A DNA stretch of 64,000 nucleotides from Stutzerimonas stutzeri (GTDB taxonomy: Bacteria; Pseudomonadota; Gammaproteobacteria; Pseudomonadales; Pseudomonadaceae): the NCBI RefSeq assembly GCF_024448955.1, contig NZ_JAMOIH010000007.1, forward strand, positions 1 through 64,000, written 5' to 3'. A program made the position numbers and the translations under genes. The notes under the pieces were generated by a model. It had not been told where the DNA came from, did no database searches, and saw only the letters and a list, made by a program, of their open reading frames with translations. Shown here in pieces: positions 45,715 through 55,635 of the stretch (the stretch's first letter is position 1; every line of letters begins with the position of its first letter).

Positions 45715-46983
45715 ATGACCCCACGCAATCCACTGTCCGCCGCCGTCTTCGCGGGCACGCTGTCACTAGCGCTTGGCATTCCCGCTGCTGCTCACGCAGC
45801 GGAAGGCTTTGTCGAAGGCAGCAAAGTCACCTTGAACGCACGTAATTTCTACATCAACCGCAACTTCGTCGATCCGGCCTATAACGGTGGTCAGAACAAG
45901 GCCGAAGAATGGACGCAGAGCTTCATTCTCAACGTTCAATCCGGTTATACGCCCGGTCCGATCGGCTTTGGCGTCGATGCGCTGGCCATGCTGTCGGTGA
46001 AGCTGGACGGCGGTGGCGGCACTTACGGAACTGCACTGCTCCCGACGCATGGCACAGGCGATGATCGTCACCCCGCCGATGATTTCGGCCGCATCGCCGT
46101 AGCTGCGAAAGCCAAAATCTCGGAAACCGAAATCCGTGTCGGTGAATGGCAGGTAGTCGTACCGGTTCTGCGCGCGGATGACGGGCGTTCGCTGCCGCAG
46201 ACCTTCGAGGGCGGCATGATCACTTCCAAGGAGATCAGCAACCTGACGCTGTACGGCGGCCAGATGCGCCAGAACAGCACCCGTGACGACGCCAGCATGG
46301 AAGACATGTTCTTCGGCGGCGCCGGTTCGGATCGCTTCAACTTCGCCGGTGGCGAATACGCCTTCACCGACCAGACCAAGGTCGGCCTGTGGCATGCCCG
46401 CCTCGAAGACATCTACCAGCAGAGCTACGTTCAACTGCTGCACACCCAGCCTATCAGTGACAACCTCGCCTTCACGGCGAATCTCGGCTACTTCACCGGC
46501 AAGGATGAAGGTAGCGCGCTGGCCGGCGACCTGGACAACAAGACCTATTCCGGTCTGTTCGGCCTGCAAACCGGTGCCCATACGTTCTACGTCGGCCTAC
46601 AGAAAGTCAGCGGTGATCAGTGGATGCGCGTCAACGGTACCAGTGGCGCTTCGCTGGCCAACGACAGCTTCAACTCCGCCTACGACGCCGCCGATGAGCG
46701 TTCCTGGCAGCTGCGCCATGACTACAACTTCGCAGGTGTTGGCGTTCCTGGGCTAACCCTGATGAACCGCTACATCAGCGGCGACAACATCACTACCGCA
46801 AGCGGTGACGAAGGCAAGGAATGGGGCCGCGAGTCCGAACTGGCTTACACCGTGCAAAGTGGTGCGTTCAAGAACCTGAACATCAAGTGGCGTAACTCCA
46901 GCATGCGTCGGGACAACTCGTTCAGCAACAACGAGTTCGACGAGAATCGTCTGATCTTCAACTATCCGATTTCGATCCTGTAA
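45715..46983 (+). CDS. OprD-family outer membrane porin, probably for sugar acids
   Basis: A 422-residue OprD/Occ-type porin. A signal peptide (AVFAGTLSLALGIPAAAHA) leads to the family start EGFVEGSKVTLNARNFYINRNF, with alternating beta strands throughout and NENRLIFNYPI-like C-terminal strand (FDENRLIFNYPISIL). KISETEIRVGEWQVVVPVLRADDGRSLPQTFEG is the conserved constriction-side region. OprD members admit carboxylates or basic amino acids. Sharing operator site A with the kdgD/gudD and udh promoters suggests uronate or aldarate as ligand; this is inference. Confidence 0.92.
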   Translation: MTPRNPLSAAVFAGTLSLALGIPAAAHAAEGFVEGSKVTLNARNFYINRNFVDPAYNGGQNKAEEWTQSFILNVQSGYTPGPIGFGVDALAMLSVKLDGGGGTYGTALLPTHGTGDDRHPADDFGRIAVAAKAKISETEIRVGEWQVVVPVLRADDGRSLPQTFEGGMITSKEISNLTLYGGQMRQNSTRDDASMEDMFFGGAGSDRFNFAGGEYAFTDQTKVGLWHARLEDIYQQSYVQLLHTQPISDNLAFTANLGYFTGKDEGSALAGDLDNKTYSGLFGLQTGAHTFYVGLQKVSGDQWMRVNGTSGASLANDSFNSAYDAADERSWQLRHDYNFAGVGVPGLTLMNRYISGDNITTASGDEGKEWGRESELAYTVQSGAFKNLNIKWRNSSMRRDNSFSNNEFDENRLIFNYPISIL

Positions 46984-47036
46984 GCATCATTCACCACGCT
47001 GGACGCAACACTCCTCGCTCCTGTTGCGGAAACTTT

Positions 47037-47061
47037 GCCCGTCCTTGTGACGGGCTTTTTT
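47037..47061 (+). terminator. Terminator after the porin gene
   Basis: GCCCGTC-CTTGT-GACGGGC followed by six T residues, 54 bp past the porin stop; a classical rho-independent terminator, making the porin gene monocistronic. Confidence 0.9.
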
Positions 47062-47217
47062 CGTCCAGGTGGACGGAGAGACGGGTGGGAAGTCTTGTTG
47101 GAGCGGCTGCACCTTTCGCTGAGGCGTGGCGCCGGGCGGCTGAATCCCGCCGATAATCTTTGCGGCCTGCATATGGCGCAGGGCTTACGTTTCGCCGAGA
47201 CGATAAGCAGCGCGCTT

Positions 47218-48129
47218 CTACGACCCCATGCGGTTCGCTCGCTCGATATTGATCCGGCAACCGATTCGCATGACTTCGCCGGGTGCCAGGGTGCGCATTC
47301 CGTTCGCCATCGGATCGCTCATGCCGAGCGCGTTGTTGGCGTGGGAAACCGGTTCCATCGCGAAAAAACCCATCTCCGCGGGCGGCGTAAACACCACCAG
47401 ATGCCTCACCTCGCTCGTCATTGTCAGCTCGATACCTTTGCCCGGCCAACCGATCCGCGCCGGCCCATTCCAACCGACGAAGCAGTTGTCCAGGTTCGGG
47501 GATTCCAGGCGCCGTGGCTGCTGAAAATCCCACTGGGTCGGCACTTCCTTTAACTCAGCCGGCAAGTTTCGCTCATCGCTCAGCCAAACCGACTGCGCGG
47601 AGAATTGCAGCATGCACGCGTCATGACGGGCGAAATACGGGTGCCAGCCGAGGCCGGCGGGCATCGATCGCGTATCGATGTTGCGCAGGCTCAGGCGTAG
47701 GTCGACGCCCTGCTCGTCCAGGCGCAGCTCATGTTCGAGTTCGAAGGCGAACGGCCAGTCCAGCGCCGCTTCGCCCTCGGGTCGATGGGTGAAATGCAGG
47801 CTCAGGTTGGCGGCGCCCTGTTCGGTCACGCTCCAGGCCCGCTTCCAGGCAACGCCATGAATCGGCAATGGGTGTTCGGCAGACAGGCTGCGCAGTGGAT
47901 AACGTTGGCCTTCGTGCTCGAAGGCAGCGTCACCGATCCGATTAGAAAACGGTGCCAGTACGAAGCAGCCGGTGCGGCGCACGCTATCGGAGCCGTCCCA
48001 TGGTCGCAACAGGTCGATGTCATCGACAGTCAGTCGCGTGATCGCTCCGCCCAATGTCGGGCAGACCGACAGTCGCAGTGCGTCATGTCGCAGTTCAATC
48101 TCCGTCAGATCCGCTTGGAAGCCGGGCAT
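47218..48129 (-). CDS. Aldose 1-epimerase family protein
   Basis: A 303-residue mutarotase-fold protein. Conserved parts are LSVCPTLGGAITRLTVDDIDLLRPW, FVLAPFSNRIGDAAFEHEG (the SNRI motif), PLPIHGVAWKRAW with the catalytic His, and GLGWHPYFARHDACM. ATG at 48129 follows GGAGAAG; the longer reading is discounted. Being at the edge of the uronate/aldarate region it may interconvert anomers of uronic acids for Udh, which accepts a particular pyranose anomer; this role is inference. Confidence 0.88.
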   Translation of the reverse strand: MPGFQADLTEIELRHDALRLSVCPTLGGAITRLTVDDIDLLRPWDGSDSVRRTGCFVLAPFSNRIGDAAFEHEGQRYPLRSLSAEHPLPIHGVAWKRAWSVTEQGAANLSLHFTHRPEGEAALDWPFAFELEHELRLDEQGVDLRLSLRNIDTRSMPAGLGWHPYFARHDACMLQFSAQSVWLSDERNLPAELKEVPTQWDFQQPRRLESPNLDNCFVGWNGPARIGWPGKGIELTMTSEVRHLVVFTPPAEMGFFAMEPVSHANNALGMSDPMANGMRTLAPGEVMRIGCRINIERANRMGS

Positions 48130-48319
48130 TAAGGTGCTTCTCCTTGGCGAGCGCAGGCCCGCGAGAGTTGAAATGTAAGCGGCGCTCCACGCCAGCGCGC
48201 TTGTGGCTCGTGGCATGGCGGCGCCATGAGGATAACTCTAAAGGTGTCGGCCCCGAGCTTTTGGCCAAGCGCCGTGGCGACTAGCGTCGCCTCAGTCTGC
48301 AGCGTACCTGTGAGTGTGC

Positions 48320-49249
48320 TCAGACTGCTGTCAGCACCTCTCCACGCTCGAGAAACGCGCGTAGATTGGCGAACAACAGCTCTTCCATTGCCAGTCGCGT
48401 TTCCGCAGTGGCACTACCGATATGCGGGAGCAGGACGACATTGGGTAGCTCGAACAAAGCCGGCGGCACCTTTGGCTCTTCAGCGTAAACATCGAGCCCC
48501 GCGCCGCCGAGCCGTCCCTCAACTAGCGCCTCGACCAGCGCAGGTTCATCCACGACCGAACCGCGCGACACGTTGATCAGGATGCCGTTCGGGCCAAGCG
48601 CGTCCAATACGTCCCGATCGATCAGGTTGCGGCTGCTCGCCCCGCCCGGGCAAGTCAGCACGAGAAAATCGCTCCAGCGCGCCAGCTCGATCAGGCTCGG
48701 CTCATAACCGTAAACGCTGCTATCGACCGGTCGACGGTTGTGGTAACGCACCTGCATGTCGAAACCACTCGAACGCTTGGCTACCGCCTCGCCGATGCGG
48801 CCAAGGCCGACGATACCGAGCCGTTTGCCGCTGACACTGGTCGCCAGCGGTAAGCCGCCGGAAAGCCATTCGCCCGCGCGGACAAAGCGGTCGGCACGCG
48901 ACATCTGCCGTGCACAGTCGATGATCAGCCCGAACGCCAGATCCGCCACGCAATCGTTGAGCACGTCCGGCGTGTTGCTCACAGGAATGCCGCGCGCCTG
49001 CGCCGCCGCCACGTCGATGGAGTCATAGCCAACCCCGAAGCTGATGATCGCCCGCAGGTTGGGCAAGCGTTCGATCAGAACCGCCGAGCACCCGAAACGC
49101 GCGGAGGTCACCACGACCTCGATACGGTGAGCCTGACGATCGAGTAACGCATCAGCGTCCTGCTCCCAGATGCGCAATACCTCATGCTCGGCAGCCAGAC
49201 TACGGTTGAAACGTTCGGTTAGGGGGCCGAGCTGGAGAATGCAGGTCAA
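48320..49249 (-). CDS. D-isomer-specific 2-hydroxyacid dehydrogenase (GhrB-like)
   Basis: A 309-residue NAD(P)-dependent dehydrogenase. The Rossmann motif is GKRLGIVGLGRIGEAVAKR near residue 147; catalytic residues appear in NVSRGSVVDEPALVEAL (Arg), AGLDVYAEEPKVP (Glu) and LLPHIGSATAETR (His). It resembles glyoxylate/hydroxypyruvate or 2-ketogluconate reductases, and could reduce tartronate semialdehyde-type intermediates. It is co-oriented with the aldarate genes upstream, but a 220-bp repeat-containing gap separates it from garD. Confidence 0.88.
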   Translation of the reverse strand: MTCILQLGPLTERFNRSLAAEHEVLRIWEQDADALLDRQAHRIEVVVTSARFGCSAVLIERLPNLRAIISFGVGYDSIDVAAAQARGIPVSNTPDVLNDCVADLAFGLIIDCARQMSRADRFVRAGEWLSGGLPLATSVSGKRLGIVGLGRIGEAVAKRSSGFDMQVRYHNRRPVDSSVYGYEPSLIELARWSDFLVLTCPGGASSRNLIDRDVLDALGPNGILINVSRGSVVDEPALVEALVEGRLGGAGLDVYAEEPKVPPALFELPNVVLLPHIGSATAETRLAMEELLFANLRAFLERGEVLTAV

Positions 49250-49302
49250 GGGGACTACCTCTTTAGTTCAACGCACCATGCGGGATTCAACAGACCAGCT
49301 CC

Positions 49303-49444
49303 GTAGGGGCGAATTCATTCGCCCGGATCCATCGCCAAGCGTCGGTTGAACAAGTTCAACCCTAAATGGGCCGTGCAAACGTTGCCTGTAGCGGCGAGCC
49401 TCGCTCCCTCTGCGAAGCGCTTGGCCGAACGAGTTCGGCCCTAC
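49303..49444. repeat. Degenerate REP-like repeats
   Basis: GTAGGGGCGAATTCATTCGCC (49303-49323) and GGCCGAACGAGTTCGGCCCTAC (49423-49444) are inverted copies of the short GTAGGG...hairpin units common between genes in pseudomonads. TGTAGCGGCGAGCCTCGCT lies between them. They fill the gap between garD and the dehydrogenase gene. Confidence 0.6.
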
Positions 49445-49468
49445 GGCACCGCGCGCCAGGCGCTGAAA

Positions 49469-51033
49469 TCAGGTGATCGGCGCCGGATTGAACAAGGTGA
49501 TGTCGTTGTGAATCCTGTGCTGCTCGGCCCAGGTCTTCTTCCGCCCGCTGGCGACGTCCAGGTAGTAATGGAACAACTCCCAGCCCAGCTCTTCGATGCT
49601 GGAACGCCCGGTGGCGATGCGACCGGCGTCCACGTCGATCAAGTCCGGCCAGCGCTCGGCCAGTTCGGTGCGGGTCGAGACCTTGACCACCGGCGCCATG
49701 GCCAAGCCATAAGGCGTACCGCGCCCGGTGGTGAACACGTGCAGGTTCATGCCTGCCGCCAACTGCAAGGTTCCGCAGACGAAATCGCTGGCCGGTGTCG
49801 CGCAATAGATCAGCCCTTTACTGCTAAAGCGCTCACCGGGGCCGAGCACGCCGTTGATGGCGCTGCTGCCAGATTTGACGATGGAGCCCAAGGATTTCTC
49901 GACGATGTTGGACAGTCCACCCTTCTTGTTGCCAGGCGTGGTGTTGGCGCTGCGATCCGCCGCGCCGCGCTCAAGATACTGGTCGTACCAGTCCATCTCC
50001 CGCACCAGCGCTTCGGCCACTTCGGGCGTTTCGGCGCGTGAGGTGAGCATGTAGATGGCGTCGCGCACTTCGGTCACTTCGGAAAACATCACCGTGGCGC
50101 CTGCGCGGATCAGCAGATCCGAGGCGTAGCCCAGCGCTGGGTTGGCGGTGATACCGGAAAAGGCGTCGCTGCCACCGCACTGCATGCCGAGGATCAGTTC
50201 GGAGGCCGGTACGGTTTCGCGCTGGCGGCGATTCAGCTTTTGCAACCGCGTTTCGGCCAGGGCCATGATCTGTTCGATCATTTCTCCAAAGCCGGTGGCG
50301 GATTCCTGCAGACGATAGAGCCAGGGCTCGCTGAGATCGACCGAGGCGTCGCCTTCGTGCATCACCTGCTCGGCCTGCAGCTTTTCGCAGCCGAGGCTGA
50401 TGACCAGGGCTTCGCCGCCAAGATTCGGATTGCGTGCAAGATTGCGCACCGTGCGGATCGGGATGTAGCGTCCTTGGCGTTGATCGCCACGCCACAACCA
50501 TAGCTGTGCGTCAGCGCGACGACGTCGTCGACGTTGGGGTATTTGGGCAGCAGCTCCTTGCGAATGCGCGCGACCGCATGATCGAGCACGCCGGTGACGC
50601 ACTGCACGGTCGTGGTAATACCGAGCACGTTGCGCGTGCCGACGCTGCCATCGGCGTTACGGTAACCCTCGAAGGTGAAGCCTTCGAGCGGCTCGAGCCG
50701 CTGTGGCACGGCGTCGGCCATGGGCAGGCTGTCGAGCGGCGGCGCCGAGGGCATGCGCAGCTGGGTTTCCTTGACCCATGAACCGCGGGCGATAGGTTCG
50801 AGCGCGTAACCGATGATCTGGCCGTAACGACGTACCGGCTGGTCAGGGCCGATGTCTACCAAAGCGACCTTGTGACTCTGCGGCACCGATTCGACCGTGA
50901 CCAACCCATCTTCGAAGCGAGCTCCGGTCGGTACGCCACCATCATTGACCACCACGGCCACGTTATCCGCCTCGTTCAGACGGATATAACGAGGCGAGTC
51001 TTGATGCTGAATCAGTTCGGCGGTTTCGTTCAT
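49469..51033 (-). pseudogene. garD: Galactarate dehydratase, frameshifted
   Basis: Two overlapping frames together make one UxaA/GarD-type dehydratase of about 521 residues, the family's normal length. The first part (from the ATG at 51033) runs to [14 protein letters not shown]. The second resumes at [31 protein letters not shown] and continues to the stop at 49469. A base is missing close to 50468 (minus strand reads GACGCTACATC where GACGCNTACATC is needed). GarD turns galactarate into 5-keto-4-deoxyglucarate, so this break would block that branch. A sequencing error cannot be excluded. The promoter-proximal genes of the operon are intact. Confidence 0.85.
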
Positions 51034-51085
51034 TTAAGTCTCCGGTATGGCCCCGGTTATTGTTTTCGGTCGCGTTGCGGAGGCG

Positions 51086-51149
51086 TTCGCGAGCAAGCTC
51101 GCTCCTACGGTTGCGGTGCCGTTCTTGTAGGAGCGAGCTTGCTCGCGAA
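51086..51149. repeat. REP doublet (REPIN-like)
   Basis: TTCGCGAGCAAGCTCGCTCC (51086 on) and its inverted copy GTAGGAGCGAGCTTGCTCGC (51127 on) are two Pseudomonas REP units in opposite orientation, 18 bp apart. They lie in the 136-bp gap between gudD and garD and could form a large mRNA hairpin affecting downstream garD expression. Confidence 0.85.
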
Positions 51150-51169
51150 GCGGCCTGCATGGGCTCGAA

Positions 51170-52513
51170 TCAACGCACCATGCACGGCTGCTTGTTGTTG
51201 AACGTCCAATCCGGAATCAGGAACTGCATGGCGATGGCATCGTCGCGTGCGCCAAGTCCTTTCTCCAGATACAGCTCATGGGCTTTCTGCAGCGCATCCA
51301 TGTCCAGCTCGATCCCCAGCCCCGCCTTGGCCGGCACGGCGACCTTGCCGCCAACGATCTGCAACGGCTCGCGGGTCAGGTATTGGCCGTCCTGCCAAAT
51401 CCAATGGGTGTCGATCGCGGTGATTTTGCCCGGCGCTGCGGCGGCCACGTGGGTGAACATCGCCAACGAAATGTCGAAATGATTGTTGGAATGCGAGCCC
51501 CAGGTCAGGCCCCAGTCATGGCACATCTGCGCGACGCGCACCGAGCCACCCATGGTCCAGAAATGCGGGTCGGCCAGCGGGATGTCCACTGACTGCAGCT
51601 GCACGGTATGGCCCATCTGCCGCCAATCGGTGGCGATCATGTTGGTGGCTGTCGGCAAACCGGTGGCGCGGCGAAATTCAGCCATCACTTCGCGACCGGA
51701 GTAGCCGTTCTCGGCACCGCAGGGGTCTTCGGCGTAGGCCAGTACGCCGTGCAGGTCCTTGCACAGCTCGATGGCTTCGGCCAGCGACCAGGCGCCGTTT
51801 GGATCAAGTGTGATGCGCGCATCGGGGAAACGCTCGGCCAGCGCACGGATCGCCTTGACTTCTTCGCGACCTGACAACACACCGCCCTTGAGTTTGAAAT
51901 CCTTGAAACCGTAGCGCTCATACGCGGCTTCGGCCTGCCGGACCACCGCTTCGGGCGTCAAGGCTTCTTCGTTGCGCACGCGGAACCAAGCGTCGTCGGC
52001 ATCCGATTCGTCGCGGTAGCCGAGGTCGGTCTTGTTGCGGTCTGCGATGTAGAACAGATAGCCAAGCATCTCCACTTCGTCACGCTGCTGGCCGTCACCG
52101 AGCAACGCCGCGACCGGCACGCCGAGGTGCTGGCCGAGCAAGTCGAGCAGTGCCGACTCCAGAGCAGTGATGGCATGGATGGCAATACGCAGATCGAAGG
52201 TCTGCAGACCGCGACCGCCAACATCGCGGTCGGCGAAGGCCTTGCGTGCCTGGTTCAGCAAGCCGTTGTAGTTGCCGACCGACTGACCCACAAGGATGGA
52301 CCGTGCATCTTCCAGGGTCTGGCGAATCGCCTCGCCACCAGGGACTTCGCCGACTCCGGTGTTGCCGGCGCTGTCTTTGAGAATGAGGATGTTGCGGGTG
52401 AAATACGGACCATGTGCGCCGCTCAGATTGAGCAGCATGCTGTCCTGACCGGCGACCGGAACCACCTGAAGCTCGGTGACGACCGGAGCGCCTCGATTCG
52501 CAGAATTGTTCAT
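51170..52513 (-). CDS. gudD: Glucarate dehydratase (copy 1)
   Basis: A 447-residue enolase-superfamily enzyme that dehydrates D-glucarate (and often L-idarate) to 5-keto-4-deoxyglucarate. The catalytic KxK lysine pair is in [11 protein letters not shown] near residue 205. Metal ligands lie in [24 protein letters not shown] and [11 protein letters not shown]. The His-Asp dyad region is [17 protein letters not shown] near residue 340. ATG at 52513; the longer reading to 52588 is unsupported. It is third in the kdgD-ALDH-gudD-garD minus-strand operon. A second, longer copy starts at 55636. Confidence 0.95.
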   Translation of the reverse strand: MNNSANRGAPVVTELQVVPVAGQDSMLLNLSGAHGPYFTRNILILKDSAGNTGVGEVPGGEAIRQTLEDARSILVGQSVGNYNGLLNQARKAFADRDVGGRGLQTFDLRIAIHAITALESALLDLLGQHLGVPVAALLGDGQQRDEVEMLGYLFYIADRNKTDLGYRDESDADDAWFRVRNEEALTPEAVVRQAEAAYERYGFKDFKLKGGVLSGREEVKAIRALAERFPDARITLDPNGAWSLAEAIELCKDLHGVLAYAEDPCGAENGYSGREVMAEFRRATGLPTATNMIATDWRQMGHTVQLQSVDIPLADPHFWTMGGSVRVAQMCHDWGLTWGSHSNNHFDISLAMFTHVAAAAPGKITAIDTHWIWQDGQYLTREPLQIVGGKVAVPAKAGLGIELDMDALQKAHELYLEKGLGARDDAIAMQFLIPDWTFNNKQPCMVR

Positions 52514-52632
52514 ACGCGTCTCTCTATTGTTCTTATGGTCCGCTGTACGGAAACGATCTGCCGCCATGGACCGCAGCCCGCGAGTCACTCGAACGACTCG
52601 GCGAGTTGCAGCACATGAAGCGGCACGGCTGA

Positions 52633-54075
52633 TCAGCCGATGTAGGTGGTCTTCACCGTCGTGTAGAACTCCTGGGCGTAGCGCCCTTGCTCGCGCGGTC
52701 CGTAGGACGAGCCTTTGCGGCCACCGAACGGCACGTGGTAATCCACGCCGGCAGTCGGCAGGTTGATCATCACCATCCCGGCCTGGGAATGACGCTTGAA
52801 GTGATTGGCGTACTTCAGCGAGGTGGTGCAGATACCGGCAGACAGCCCGAACTCGGTGTCGTTGGCCATCGCCAGGGCTTCGTCGTAATCCTTCACGCGG
52901 ACCACGTTGGCCACCGGTCCGAAGATCTCTTCACGGCTGATGCGCATGTCGGCGGTGCTGTCGACGAACAGTGTTGGCGCGAGGAAGTAACCTTCGGTGC
53001 CGCACTTGACGCGTTCTCCACCACAGGCCAGGCGTGCGCCCTCTTCCTTGCCGATTTCGATGTACCGCAGGTCTTGTTCCAGCTGGGCCTCGGAAACCAC
53101 CGGACCGACGTCCACGCCCTGCTCCAGGGCCGAGCCGACCTTGATCTTCTTGATGCGCTCGATCATGGCTTCGACGAAACGGTCGTAGATGCCTTCGGTG
53201 ACGATAATGCGGCTGGACGCGGTGCAGCGCTGGCCGGTCGAATAGAAGGCGCTCTGGGTGGCCAGCTCGACGGCGGTGTTGAGGTCGGCGTCATCGAGGA
53301 TGATCTGCGGATTCTTGCCGCCCATCTCCAGCTGAACCTTGGCATGACGGCCTACACAGGTCGCGGCGATGCCACGTCCGACACCAACCGAGCCGGTGAA
53401 GCTGACGCCATCGACGCGTTTGTCGTTGACGATGGCTTCGCCGACTTCACGGCCCTTGCCCATCACCAGATTGAACACGCCTGCCGGAAAGCCTGCGCGG
53501 GAAATGATTTCGGCGATGGCCCAGGCGCAGCCAGGGACCAGATCAGCCGGCTTGATGACCACGCAGTTGCCGTAAGCCAGCGCCGGAGCGATCTTCCAGG
53601 CCGGAATGGCGATGGGGAAGTTCCAGGGGGTGATCAGGCCGATCACGCCCAGTGGCTCACGGGTCACCTCGACGCTCACGCCCGGACGAACCGACTGCAG
53701 GGTTTCGCCGGCCTGACGCAGGCATTCGCCAGCGAAGAACTTGAAGATGTTACCGGCGCGAGCCACTTCACCGATGGCTTCGGGCAATGTCTTGCCCTCT
53801 TCGCGGGCCAGGAGCGCGCCCAGCTCTTCGCGGCGGGCAAGGATTTCCAGACCGACTTTCTCAAGCGCATCAGCGCGTGCCTGGATGCCCGACGTAGACC
53901 ACGCCGGGAACGCCTTGCGTGCTGCTGTGACGGCGGCCTCGACCTGTGCAGCGTCCGCCTGGGCGTATTCGCCGATGACGTCCGAGAGATCGGATGGATT
54001 GATGTTGGCCTGATAGTTCTTGCCGGTTACCCACTGGCCATCGATGTAGTTGTCGTAACGTTTTACGTCTGCCAC
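52633..54075 (-). CDS. 2,5-dioxovalerate (alpha-ketoglutarate semialdehyde) dehydrogenase
   Basis: A 480-residue NAD(P)-dependent aldehyde dehydrogenase, oxidising 2-oxoglutarate semialdehyde to 2-oxoglutarate in the last step of the pathway. Motifs: [24 protein letters not shown], the Glu site [12 protein letters not shown] near residue 250, the catalytic Cys in [13 protein letters not shown] near 285, and [13 protein letters not shown] near 385. The family call follows the aldehyde dehydrogenase superfamily; the substrate is inferred from its place between kdgD and gudD. Confidence 0.93.
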   Translation of the reverse strand: MADVKRYDNYIDGQWVTGKNYQANINPSDLSDVIGEYAQADAAQVEAAVTAARKAFPAWSTSGIQARADALEKVGLEILARREELGALLAREEGKTLPEAIGEVARAGNIFKFFAGECLRQAGETLQSVRPGVSVEVTREPLGVIGLITPWNFPIAIPAWKIAPALAYGNCVVIKPADLVPGCAWAIAEIISRAGFPAGVFNLVMGKGREVGEAIVNDKRVDGVSFTGSVGVGRGIAATCVGRHAKVQLEMGGKNPQIILDDADLNTAVELATQSAFYSTGQRCTASSRIIVTEGIYDRFVEAMIERIKKIKVGSALEQGVDVGPVVSEAQLEQDLRYIEIGKEEGARLACGGERVKCGTEGYFLAPTLFVDSTADMRISREEIFGPVANVVRVKDYDEALAMANDTEFGLSAGICTTSLKYANHFKRHSQAGMVMINLPTAGVDYHVPFGGRKGSSYGPREQGRYAQEFYTTVKTTYIG

Positions 54076-54171
54076 GGAGCTCTCTCCTGCGTGAGGTCCG
54101 CCGACCGCGCCATGCCAATGGATGGCGGGCGCCGGCGGCGGGTGGGGCGAGTGATAGATCGGGCTGGACCG

Positions 54172-55083
54172 TTATTGAGCGCCCTGCTTTTCGACCAAAG
54201 CGGCGAGCGCTTCGTATTCTTCAGGTCGCAGCTCGGTCAAGGGTGCGCGAACCGGGCCGGCATCGTAACCAGATATACGCGCGCCGGCCTTGACGATGCT
54301 GACCGCGTAGCCCTTGCAACGGTTGCGGATGTCGAGATACGGCAGGAAGAAATCATCGATCAGCTTACCGACGGTTTCGTGATCCTCGCGGGCGACGGCA
54401 TGGTAGAACTCCATCGCCATCTTCGGAACGAAGTTGAACACCGCCGATGAATAGACCGGAACGCCGAGTGCCTTGTATGCCGCGGCATAGACTTCGGCAG
54501 TCGGCAGGCCACCCAGATAGGTCAGACGCTCGCCGAGACGACGACGGATGGACACCATCAGCTCGATATCACCCAGGCCGTCCTTGTAACCGATCAGGTT
54601 GGGGCAGCGTTCGGCCAGTTGCTCGAGCAGCGGCGCAGTCAGGCGGCAAACGTTGCGGTTGTAGACCACCACACCGATATTGACCGACTTGCACACCTCC
54701 TCGACGTGTTTGGCGACACCTTCCTGGCTGGCTTCAGTCAAGTAGTGAGGCAGCAACAGCAGACCTTTCGCCCCCAGACGCTCCGCTTCCTGGGCATAGG
54801 CGATGGCCTGACGAGTCGGGCCGCCGACACCAGCGAGGATCGGCACCTGCCCGGCGCAAGTATCGACAGCGGTCTTGATGATGTCCGGATATTCCTGAGG
54901 TGTCAGCGAGAAGAATTCGCCAGTGCCACCCGCAGCGAAAAGCGCCGTCGCACCATAAGGCGCCAGCCATTCCAGGCGCTTGATATAACCGGCACGGTTG
55001 AAGTCGCCCTGCTGGTCGAAATCGGTGAGCGGGAAGGACAGCAGACCAGAAGAGAGGATGGCCTTCAGTTCTTGTGGATTCAT
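54172..55083 (-). CDS. kdgD: 5-dehydro-4-deoxyglucarate dehydratase
   Basis: A 303-residue class I aldolase (DapA/NAL superfamily) that dehydrates and decarboxylates 5-keto-4-deoxyglucarate to 2-oxoglutarate semialdehyde. The start [49 protein letters not shown] is typical of KdgD, with [18 protein letters not shown] (conserved Tyr) near 135 and the Schiff-base Lys in [13 protein letters not shown] near 158. First gene of the minus-strand aldarate operon; operator site B lies 59 bp upstream of its start. Confidence 0.95.
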   Translation of the reverse strand: MNPQELKAILSSGLLSFPLTDFDQQGDFNRAGYIKRLEWLAPYGATALFAAGGTGEFFSLTPQEYPDIIKTAVDTCAGQVPILAGVGGPTRQAIAYAQEAERLGAKGLLLLPHYLTEASQEGVAKHVEEVCKSVNIGVVVYNRNVCRLTAPLLEQLAERCPNLIGYKDGLGDIELMVSIRRRLGERLTYLGGLPTAEVYAAAYKALGVPVYSSAVFNFVPKMAMEFYHAVAREDHETVGKLIDDFFLPYLDIRNRCKGYAVSIVKAGARISGYDAGPVRAPLTELRPEEYEALAALVEKQGAQ

Positions 55084-55141
55084 TGTTCGAGCATCCTAAT
55101 GAAACTAATCGGTATGAGTGGGGCCGCAGCCTTGGAGATAC

Positions 55142-55161
55142 GTTATCGTACAACTATTATG
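55142..55161 (-). promoter_or_regulatory. kdgD-side operator (site B) and -10 box
   Basis: GTTAT-CGT-ACAAC (55142-55154) matches GTYAT-N3-ACRAC. On the minus strand a CATAAT -10-like box (55161-55156) ends one base before the motif. A matching -35 is not obvious. The motif would cover the start of the kdgD operon transcript. Confidence 0.5.
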
Positions 55162-55334
55162 AATGCTAGCCGTTTATAGAAAGTTTCTCGAGCGGCTCAT
55201 TGGCGGCACCTCTGAACGACATGGAGCGAGCGATAGATGTCCGATGGATACCTCGATGACAAAGCAGTACCAAACGCAACAAAGGTTGATTAACCGATGA
55301 ACCGAAAAGATGCTGTTTGGGATGTTTCAATTGT

Positions 55335-55384
55335 TTGACATCCATCCAGTGCGCTGCTAAAAACCAATCAAGTCATACGACAAC
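55335..55384 (+). promoter_or_regulatory. gudD copy 2 promoter with operator (site C)
   Basis: TTGACA (55335-55340), 17 bp, then TAAAAA (55358-55363), then after 8 bp GTCAT-ACG-ACAAC (55372-55384). This is the same order and spacing as at the porin and udh promoters. The predicted transcript has a long leader of about 260 bases to the ATG at 55636. Apart from sites B and C, the 552-bp gap 55084-55635 shows no convincing gene; a 94-codon frame in it has no family features. Confidence 0.6.
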
Positions 55385-55635
55385 GTATAACAAAAAACAG
55401 AGCTCAAGAGTCATGAATCTCTCCCGCCCTCGTCTAGCGATCAAGCTGTCTCTTACGCTTCGAGTTCCGTTTGCGGGATCGATGAGCTCTGCACTGTTCG
55501 CTTTTCACGTTACAGATCAAATCGACCTCACCGTCAGTCCGGGCTGCCCCGCTGCTGTAAAGCTGGCACGGAGACGCTCGACCCTCGCGATACACAACTG
55601 ATCAACCCTCGCTCACAACAACAATCAAGGGAGCT

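Noticed and set aside
55317..55601. 94-codon frame in the kdgD/gudD spacer
   Set aside because: It runs through the predicted promoter and operator, has no recognisable domain and unconvincing composition.
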